A stretch of 64,000 nt of DNA from Melanopsichium pennsylvanicum (lineage: Eukaryota > Basidiomycota > Ustilaginomycetes > Ustilaginales), in contig OAPG01000006.1 of assembly GCA_900208305.1 (NCBI GenBank), positions 310,001-374,000 on the forward strand, read 5' to 3'. The notes below the pieces were generated by a model. The model was not told where the DNA came from. It was given only the letters and a program-made list of their open reading frames with translations, and did no database searches. This document shows, one piece after another, positions 41,127-48,278 of the stretch. The stretch's first letter is position 1. The number at the start of each line of letters is the position of its first letter. The translations under genes and the position numbers were made by a program.

Positions 41127-43430
41127 TTAGACATCCAACTGTGGCTTGACCTGGCTAGGCGCAGCACTGGTCGCAGCCTCTTCGAGCGGATCCAAAGGGG
41201 GCGTTGGTGGATGATCGTCAAGATCACTTCTGAGCGGCTTTGGCCTATGAGTGTCAACAGCCTCAATAGGCAGCTGGAATCGTTTCTCGTCGCAACCATA
41301 AGCTTTGGGTGTAAGTTGGATGACCGTGTGGAGGGGAATCTTGATGTATGGCAGATCTTCCTGAGACAATGCGTGAAAGTAAGCGTACAAACATCGAATG
41401 ATAGCTTGATGTCCAATGATCAAGATATTCTCCTGACGTTCCAGCTCCATAATGATGGGTTCCAATCGAACGACAACATCACGGTAAGATTCGCCGCCTC
41501 GGTATCGATAGTTAAACTTGTCATCATCTCGATTGGCATAGTCCTCCGGATAATACTTTTCGATCTCTTCGTATGTCATCGCGTCACAAACACCCGCATC
41601 CAGCTCGTCCAAACTCTTCCAAGCAAGCTTTGGATACGGTAACTCGCTCGCCGTCTGTCCGGTTCTCCTGAGCGTGCTATGCCATACCGTCAAAGGTGCA
41701 TCCCCAATATTGTCCTTGATCAATTGCGGCAGAGCTTTGGCATACATCCATCCCCGAGGGCTCAGATCGCTGTCGCCTCCAATCTTGCCTTCCACGTTGT
41801 ACTGTGACTCTCCATGGCGAGAAAAGAAGATGTTTCTCGGCGTCAGATGCAGATTCATAAGGTAGAACGCAATCCTCGACTCCAAGTACCCTTGAATTCT
41901 GTTGATCGTCACGCTCTTGCCCACATCGGTGACCTTTACGTAGGAGTAATCAGATTCTGAGCCGTCGTTGTTAAGCGGCTCATAGGTGTCCTCGTAATGC
42001 TTGATGCGAGCGAGGAAATCGCGCTTGGCATCTTCAGGAGTCATGCCCGCGTAATCGGGATCTCCACTGGACACCTTGACCGCAATATTCTTCTCAATCA
42101 CCTCGGGGTCCGTACAGATACTCTCCAAGAACACGAGTTTGAGATCCGGCTCTTTGGCAATTCTGTCGGCGATCTCTCGTCTTCTTGCCGTGGTGCTATT
42201 CGTTGCGTCGTGGATGCCAACATTGCCACCTCTTTTGAGCCATCCGATCAATTGCTCGAGGCACTCCTCCGCCATCTGTGAGCGTAGTTTGTAAGCAGAA
42301 GGATTGCTGGGATCGAAAAATGATGCAGTGTGGTCTTCTTTGATTCCGGACTGGTTGTACTTGGCACGAGCGAGAGCACGACGCAATTGACCAACATTGA
42401 AGACCTTAACATCGTATTCGAGCCAACGGAGGTATTTCAAGACTCGATTGGCAACATACGATTTGCCTCGGGCCGGGAGACCAACCATGCATACCACGAT
42501 CTTGGCCCCACTGTAGTCCGGCCGGGCTCCTGCAGCGCCAAGATTGGGGGTGGAAAGGCCTGTGCGAATGCCGTGCCCAAGTCCAAGAGCAGTCCCAAGA
42601 CCGGACGGATGGTAGGACGAAGGACCGCCTTCTCCTACTTCTGGTGCGTCCTTGAGAATTCGACCGCGTCCATTGTCGTGTGCGTGTGTTGGGCTCATTG
42701 GACCATGATGATGGCTGTAATGTTGTTGGTGTTGAGATTGAGACTGCGCCTGCGCCTGCGCCTGCGTCTGGTGGAAGGAGTTGCTCAGAGAGCCTCCCAC
42801 AGGCAGAACGTAGCCTTGTTGGTTGACAGAGTCCGGACCTTCGAACGGAGTTCCTGGAACACTATTGCCGCGGCTTCCGGCAACACTACCACTCCTGGTG
42901 CTGGTGCTGAAAGTATTGGTCATGGCCAGGTTGGGTCCTGCGGCAGCAGCCAAACTGCTTGATACCAACTCTGGATGGTCCCTCAGCAGCGCCTGCAGTC
43001 CATCACTGCTACTAGCCAAATTTGAAGAGGCTACAGCTACGTCAAAAGCCTCCCTCTGACTTGCTGCGGGGAAAGGTGCTGGTCGAGACTGACTGAAGTG
43101 CCTGGGGGAAGCAGAAGAGAATCCTGGAGTGGAGCCGGAGAGCTTGCGGCTGGCGGAACGGACTGAGCCGCTGCGTGATATCGATGTCTGGTTAGGGTTG
43201 GATTCTTTTTGAGCTTGATCAGCCATTCGTTGAGCTAGCTGTTGGGCCTGGATCGCTGAATAGCGGCCAGGAGAAGCTGTACCAGGTCCCACGCCCGGTC
43301 CGCCGGAGAGATGGCGGTGGTGGATGATTGCGTGAGGGATGACCGGGGAGCTGCCGGCGCTATCAATAGCGCAGGCGTCAGCATCTTGGGTTTCAGCACC
43401 GTCTTGGATATCGATGGATTTCTGTGACAT
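41127..43430 (-). CDS. 6-phosphofructo-2-kinase / fructose-2,6-bisphosphatase
   Basis: From the first ATG at 43430 the protein has 767 residues. The first 300 residues are Ser/Gln/Gly-rich with an Ala-Gln repeat encoded at 42751-42775. The kinase domain begins near 310 with the Walker A segment VGLPARGKSYVANRVL, then FNVGQLRR, FFDPSN and HDATNSTTARR. The histidine-phosphatase domain follows near 530, with the catalytic RHGESQYN, ELDAGVCDAMTYEEIEKYYP and the second histidine in IIGHQAIIRC. Both active sites look intact, so the enzyme should make and break fructose-2,6-bisphosphate, the cytosolic switch between glycolysis and gluconeogenesis. This differs from yeast, where PFK26 and FBP26 have each lost one activity. 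The upstream in-frame open stretch (to 43709) has no ATG and is read as leader. Confidence 0.95.
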   Translation of the reverse strand: MSQKSIDIQDGAETQDADACAIDSAGSSPVIPHAIIHHRHLSGGPGVGPGTASPGRYSAIQAQQLAQRMADQAQKESNPNQTSISRSGSVRSASRKLSGSTPGFSSASPRHFSQSRPAPFPAASQREAFDVAVASSNLASSSDGLQALLRDHPELVSSSLAAAAGPNLAMTNTFSTSTRSGSVAGSRGNSVPGTPFEGPDSVNQQGYVLPVGGSLSNSFHQTQAQAQAQSQSQHQQHYSHHHGPMSPTHAHDNGRGRILKDAPEVGEGGPSSYHPSGLGTALGLGHGIRTGLSTPNLGAAGARPDYSGAKIVVCMVGLPARGKSYVANRVLKYLRWLEYDVKVFNVGQLRRALARAKYNQSGIKEDHTASFFDPSNPSAYKLRSQMAEECLEQLIGWLKRGGNVGIHDATNSTTARRREIADRIAKEPDLKLVFLESICTDPEVIEKNIAVKVSSGDPDYAGMTPEDAKRDFLARIKHYEDTYEPLNNDGSESDYSYVKVTDVGKSVTINRIQGYLESRIAFYLMNLHLTPRNIFFSRHGESQYNVEGKIGGDSDLSPRGWMYAKALPQLIKDNIGDAPLTVWHSTLRRTGQTASELPYPKLAWKSLDELDAGVCDAMTYEEIEKYYPEDYANRDDDKFNYRYRGGESYRDVVVRLEPIIMELERQENILIIGHQAIIRCLYAYFHALSQEDLPYIKIPLHTVIQLTPKAYGCDEKRFQLPIEAVDTHRPKPLRSDLDDHPPTPPLDPLEEAATSAAPSQVKPQLDV

Positions 43431-44156
43431 TGTTGCGGCTGTCTGAAGCGCGAATTGATATCGTCGATTCGAGCAAGTATAGTCGTACGAAGGGATGAGC
43501 AGAGAGCTCGATTGGGCTGATCGATGGAACGTCGCAGATACGTGTTCACACCGGTCAACTGCGCTGCTTCTATGTAGACGACTAGATCGAAGAAGGGAAG
43601 GAAGCGCGGGACGTTTGTAGGCGGAGATGTGTTCGTCGGACACGGGCAATGATCGAGGTAGGCGAGGACCGGACCGGAGATGAGCGAGCGAGCGAGCGAG
43701 TGCTGACAATGCGGGGCGAAACTGACTGAATCGTACTCTGTGCTATGTAACTTAGTCGGCCTTCGTTCCAAATTGCAGGTTCTGACAGAGCTCAACAACT
43801 GTGTTTGCCTGCCTGTATCTGTGCTGTATTTCATGTTTATTTGTAGGTGAACAACTGAAGTTGCGCTTTTGTGCCGCTCGCCCGGATTTCACTGGGCTGC
43901 ACCGTGCGTGCGAAGTCGGTAATTTCCGACCATTGCCGCCTTGGAGCCTTACCAGCTCTAACAGAAAAAGCTTTTTTTTTGTCAGCCTTACATGTGCAGA
44001 GGCTGAAAAGTTGAATAGGTGGAGTAAATTAATTTAAATCACTGTACTTTACTGTAGACCCTTGTGGAAAGCTTCTTATCGAAAATGCTGGAATCCTTTT
44101 CCCTCTTATCCCATCTGCCATATCAAGACCGTCTCAGCCTTCGTCCTTCGCCCAAC
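43431..44156. other. Divergent promoter PFK-2 / NudC
   Basis: These 726 bp serve two divergent genes. They include a (GAGC)n run and one TACTGTA motif (44050-44056) about 100 bp before the NudC start. A second possible NudC ATG lies at 44085. Confidence 0.5.
43682..43700 (+). repeat. (GAGC)n tetranucleotide repeat
   Basis: Nearly five GAGC units lie in the leader/promoter of the PFK-2/FBPase-2 gene. Confidence 0.9.
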
Positions 44157-44841
44157 ATGACTCCCGAGGAATACGAAAGTCTCAGTTCAGAGCAACAGAA
44201 AGCGCACGACGCTGAAGTTCAAGCTCGAGAGGCAGCAGAACAAGCCGCTCTTCCCTACACCTGGAAGCAACAGCTCGATGCTGTTCAAGTCTCTATCCCG
44301 GTTCCCTCTGGTACAAAAGGTCGCGATCTAGTTGTAGAGCTCAAGAAGCGCAAGATCAGGGTCGGTCTTAAAGGGAAAGTCGCTATCCTGGACGGTGAGC
44401 TTGCCAAAGATATCAAGGAAGAGGATAGCACCTGGACGATCGAAGATGGGTGCTTGGTAGAGGTCCACCTGGAAAAATTGAACAAAAACGAGTGGTGGTC
44501 GAACGTCGTTACTCACCATCCCAAGATTGACACCACAAAGATCGTCCCTGAAAATTCCAAGCTCAGCGACCTTGACCCAGAAACACGGTAAGTGCGGCAA
44601 AAATTTTGACCTCCAAACAAGTACACTACTCACACTCTTCGCTGTCTGAATGATGCAAAAACCCCTTTGCTCCGAGGGAAATCACAGAGCGATGGTCGAA
44701 AAGATGATGTTCGACAACCGCCAAAAGGCCATGAACAAGCCCACCTCGGATCAGCTTCAACAACAAGAGATGTTGGCAAAACTCGCCGCAGCCAACCCTA
44801 ACATTGACTTTTCTAACGCCAAGTTCAACGCTTCCACATAA
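44157..44841 (+). CDS. nudC: NudC-type nuclear distribution protein (two exons)
   Basis: Exons 44157-44587 and 44688-44841 join across a 100-nt intron (donor GTAAGT, acceptor ATCACAG), restoring ETR|AMVEKMMFDNRQKAM, a gapless match to the NudC C-terminus. The CS/p23-like domain carries YTWKQQLDAVQVSIPVPSGT, KGKVAILDGELAKDI, STWTIEDG and EWWSNVVTHHPKIDTTKI. The end is the family's QQEMLAKLAAANPNIDFSNAKF. NudC proteins act as Hsp90 co-chaperones for LIS1 and dynein-pathway WD40 proteins, supporting nuclear migration along hyphae. The start at 44157 (MTPEEYESLSSEQQ) matches the length of fungal NudC; an in-frame ATG at 44085 would add 24 residues that look like leader. The gene converges on the MCMBP fusion gene, 113 bp away. 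Confidence 0.92.
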
Positions 44842-44954
44842 TGTACCACCATTACTTTGATGCAAGTCAAGACTACGCAGTTATCAGCACTTTCAGATTG
44901 GGTTTACGAACAGAATGTCATTGCGTGCTCAGTGATCACAACATACAGAGAATT

Positions 44955-47777
44955 TCAGCGAGAGACACCAACGGCGCCCGCAGGAGAACTAGCTTGCTGA
45001 TCTCGTTGTCCTCGCTGAGAAGCGCCTACACGATCCTTCACGGCCTTGTCCAGTTCCACTGCCTTCTTCCACATGTCGACGGTCAGGCTCTTCTCCCCAT
45101 ACGACAAGGCCAGCAACCTCACAATCGCCATTCTCCTCAACAGATCCTCTTGACTCAGCGCACCTTTCTGAGCACTCGCTTCTCCGTGGGATTCCTTCAT
45201 TTCCTCTTGTTCCCTCTTTCTCTCGCCCACGAATTCCTTCTGAATGTGCTCGCTGACGCTCTCGGGAATTTCAAACGCTTTTGCTGTAGCGAGGCTCCTT
45301 GCATGCGCCAAAGCCTTCCTCCAGGCCTGCAGCTTTGCCTCCTCAACCCGAGGAAGCGAGGCAGAATAAAGATCAGTGTTGCCATCGGCCTGTTGCAGAG
45401 GGCACTGCATGTCAAATGGCAAGAAAGACTTCCCTTGACTCAGAATGACAGCGTTGAGATCGGTGTCAAACTCAAATTCTGAGTAAGGAAACGCATATGG
45501 AAGCTTATGCGACTCGAGCACCGAAGAGAGCGCTTTGATGTTTCGAATGCCCGAGTCTTTGAGCTGTCCCTCACCCATTAAGCCCTCGTTTACCACCATC
45601 ATAGTCCCGTTTACTAATTGGAGTCGACCCGCTTCCAGCCCAGTCCCTTCACCAGCACTGCGTGGGTACAGAGGCTTGCGATCGTCGTTGAGCGTGTTGA
45701 GGTCCATCGAAATATCCACTACTGCCGGAAGGAGCTGATTGAGGACTTGCAACAATTTGGGCTGGACCGAGACAGACGAGGAGGAGGCGAAGTTGGAGAT
45801 GTTCAGAGTAAGAGCGCCGAGACAGAGGTCTGCTCGGCGAACGTGAATCCGGGCGATGGTGGCGAGCAAGACGAGCTCGGCAGCGATCTTGTCTCCGCCG
45901 AGTGCGCCAGCAATGTAGTCGACAAGCGCTTCCCGTTCAGACGGCTGCGAGAGAATGCTTGTGACTGCATCAGAAGAACCGACCGAATCTAGTTCGACCG
46001 AAGAAGCGTAGACAGCGTGAACGCAAGGCACCTGAACAGGCTCCGATGAGCCCGCAATTGACCCAGTCTCTTGCCACTCAGCTTGGGGTAGACCGGCAGT
46101 GTCCATGATACCGACTACTTCGATCAACTCTGTCGTCTTGAACCTTTCCGCCGCGTCAAGATCGTACAGCTTGACCAGCGCACCCACGTGTGGCAGCTCT
46201 GGACGCGGAGACTTGGCAACATACGCTTTGGGCAGATCGGACGAACCAGCACCATCCGAGTTGCCTTCGCCTGCCTGAACCCGAGAAGCTCCCTTGCGTA
46301 GCTCGTCGAACGCAGCCTCAGGCCCCACTTCGAGCTCTCGCTTCATTCCGTTCATCGCCTCCTCTCTCGTTCTTGGCCTCCTTCCGAAACAGTCCGTACC
46401 AACTCGAACATTATCACTCCCAGCCATTGTGGCCACGTCCATATCAGCCGACATGCCCATACTCAACTCCAACCCTCCCGCCTGGTCTTTCCCATTCAAC
46501 AACTCTGCATAGGCTTCGTTATGCGCCTCCTTCTTGGCATCTTCGCTCTCCCTCAGCAGCTTCACAAGGTTAATTCGGGTGTGTATGAGTCTCTCAAAAT
46601 CGGGGTTGGCAGAGACGATCTCGTCACTAGTCTTCGGTGCATCTGCATCAGCAGAGGAGCTGTTGTCGGCGGCGCCGATTGTCATAACGCCCTGCAAGCG
46701 AAGGTGAGGACATTTGGTGATGACGTGAACCGCAAGCTTGAGTAGCTCGCTTCCCTCGGCCTGCTCTGCATCCGTCGTAAGAATAGGTGGGAGACCAGAC
46801 TTGGCGTCCTCTCCGCTGGTGTTGACCTGAAGATACACTCTAAGCGGTTCGTCACGCTTGACGGCATCAGGAGAGCTCAAAGCCTTCTGCAGGACATTCG
46901 CAGCTTTAACAGAGTCCAGCGTCTCGAGCAAGTACAGGTTCGGAATGGACGCGAGGAGCTTGCCCTTGTTGCTTTGCAGGCCGCCGACAAAGTGCCATCG
47001 GATCTCTCGAGGGAGTACTTTGGCCTTGTCTACCAACTCTTGGACGTAGTTTTCGCCAAAGTGCAGCTGGTTGACTTGCTTGTACGCAGCGAGGATGGCG
47101 GATGGCGGATGAAGCTTTGAGATGGCTACTAGGCGGGGCTCCTTGCCAGCTGAGCCGATCTCTTTGCCCTTTTCAACTGCCCGGCGAATACGTGTGCGAA
47201 CTTCTTCGATCTTCCGGGGCGATTGTGGCTCTTCGATCGACATGTTCGAGGTCGCTCCAATTAAACCGTCGATCGAAGGCTCAGAGACGATGGACTCGCG
47301 ATGAGATTTAGCTGCCCATTCGGTTTGACCAGGAACAGAGACGGCGTACATGACGGTTCGTTCTGCCAAGTCCTGGTTGTTTAGCTCCTCGTGGTCGACG
47401 CGATTTGAGGACTCGGTCGAAAATTGGAGGCTAGCTTCGCCGCCGAACATGCCGGTGATGGTGCGATCCGCGTGCTGATGTTTCGCAAGGAAAACTTCGG
47501 TGCCGAGACCCGTGTCTTGGATCATGGCTCGAAAGCGGACCAACCGGTGCGTAGCTGATGCATTGCTGTTGGACACCGGGAGTAGCGAGTTCAATTTGCC
47601 GGATGAAAGTGTTGGTATCTTTGCGCTGGCATCGGGAGAGGAGAAGAGTTGGCGAAAGTGGCCCTCTACCAGCTTTGTAATGTTGGAAGGAGATTTGTCC
47701 AAGGCTTCCTTGTAGATGTGCTGGACGACGTCGAGCGGCGTATTGAGAGCCTTGGAGAAGTCCGTATCGGGAATCAT
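44955..47777 (-). CDS. mcb1: MCM-binding protein with an inserted PLP-homeostasis (YggS/PLPBP) domain
   Basis: The ATG at 47777 gives 940 residues (MIPDTDFSKALNTPLDVVQ matches the MCMBP start); an in-frame ATG at 47918 would add 47 basic residues. Residues about 1-160 are MCMBP N-terminal (LVRFRAMIQDTGLGTEVFL; TVMYAVSVPGQTEW). Nucleotides 47216-46368 encode a full PLPBP barrel: PLP lysine in LVAISKLHPP, HFGENYVQELVDKA, WHFVGGLQSNKGK, VNTSGEDAKSGL, LQGVMTIG and LSMGMSADMD...VRVGTDCFGRRP. The rest resumes MCMBP (HVGALVKLYD, VPCVHAVYA, LQLVNGTMMVVNEGLMGEGQ, GIRNIKALSSVL, FLPFDMQCPLQ). MCMBP binds MCM helicase subunits in the nucleus; PLPBP buffers pyridoxal phosphate. The frame is uninterrupted. 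Whether one fused protein, two starts or a nested gene is used is unknown. Confidence 0.88.
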   Translation of the reverse strand: MIPDTDFSKALNTPLDVVQHIYKEALDKSPSNITKLVEGHFRQLFSSPDASAKIPTLSSGKLNSLLPVSNSNASATHRLVRFRAMIQDTGLGTEVFLAKHQHADRTITGMFGGEASLQFSTESSNRVDHEELNNQDLAERTVMYAVSVPGQTEWAAKSHRESIVSEPSIDGLIGATSNMSIEEPQSPRKIEEVRTRIRRAVEKGKEIGSAGKEPRLVAISKLHPPSAILAAYKQVNQLHFGENYVQELVDKAKVLPREIRWHFVGGLQSNKGKLLASIPNLYLLETLDSVKAANVLQKALSSPDAVKRDEPLRVYLQVNTSGEDAKSGLPPILTTDAEQAEGSELLKLAVHVITKCPHLRLQGVMTIGAADNSSSADADAPKTSDEIVSANPDFERLIHTRINLVKLLRESEDAKKEAHNEAYAELLNGKDQAGGLELSMGMSADMDVATMAGSDNVRVGTDCFGRRPRTREEAMNGMKRELEVGPEAAFDELRKGASRVQAGEGNSDGAGSSDLPKAYVAKSPRPELPHVGALVKLYDLDAAERFKTTELIEVVGIMDTAGLPQAEWQETGSIAGSSEPVQVPCVHAVYASSVELDSVGSSDAVTSILSQPSEREALVDYIAGALGGDKIAAELVLLATIARIHVRRADLCLGALTLNISNFASSSSVSVQPKLLQVLNQLLPAVVDISMDLNTLNDDRKPLYPRSAGEGTGLEAGRLQLVNGTMMVVNEGLMGEGQLKDSGIRNIKALSSVLESHKLPYAFPYSEFEFDTDLNAVILSQGKSFLPFDMQCPLQQADGNTDLYSASLPRVEEAKLQAWRKALAHARSLATAKAFEIPESVSEHIQKEFVGERKREQEEMKESHGEASAQKGALSQEDLLRRMAIVRLLALSYGEKSLTVDMWKKAVELDKAVKDRVGASQRGQRDQQASSPAGAVGVSR

Positions 47778-48278
47778 CTTTGTGAACGTTCGTACTGGAA
47801 AGGATGTACTTGGGCTGTTCCTGATTCGCTGCCCGTGTGTATAGATCGAAATTGGTCTAGTCAAGATGAGGTGAGTTTGGATGAAGGGTGTGTAGAGAGG
47901 ACGAAGAGGATTCTTCATCCCTCTGCTGCGCAGTGTGACTTGTCAGAGCTAGGAGAGCCGTTGAGCCGTTGAGCCAGTGATGTTGGTAGTCCTTGATAAT
48001 ACAGGTGACACTAGAGGAGATTGGAAGAGAGTGTGCGCACGGCAGCAAGTTGGTTACCAAAACAGTAAATCTCAGACTGTGGTTGTATAGAGTAGTATAG
48101 TAAATTTACGTTGACAGAAATGGTGGAGAACTTTGCTGACAATTGATTTGTCATTGCAGGCATCAAGTTAGCCGAAGCGGAGCACGTACTGTGGACCCTG
48201 GACTGCATTGACCATGTACATGTCCAACTCTCACATTAACCTTAACCGTAACGCCACACCCATCAACACATCGCCAAC
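47778..48278. other. Divergent promoter, MCMBP fusion / adaptin-like gene
   Basis: These roughly 500 bp lie between two divergent starts. They include the 47-codon possible N-terminal extension of the fusion gene (47778-47918). No other element is recognised. Confidence 0.5.
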
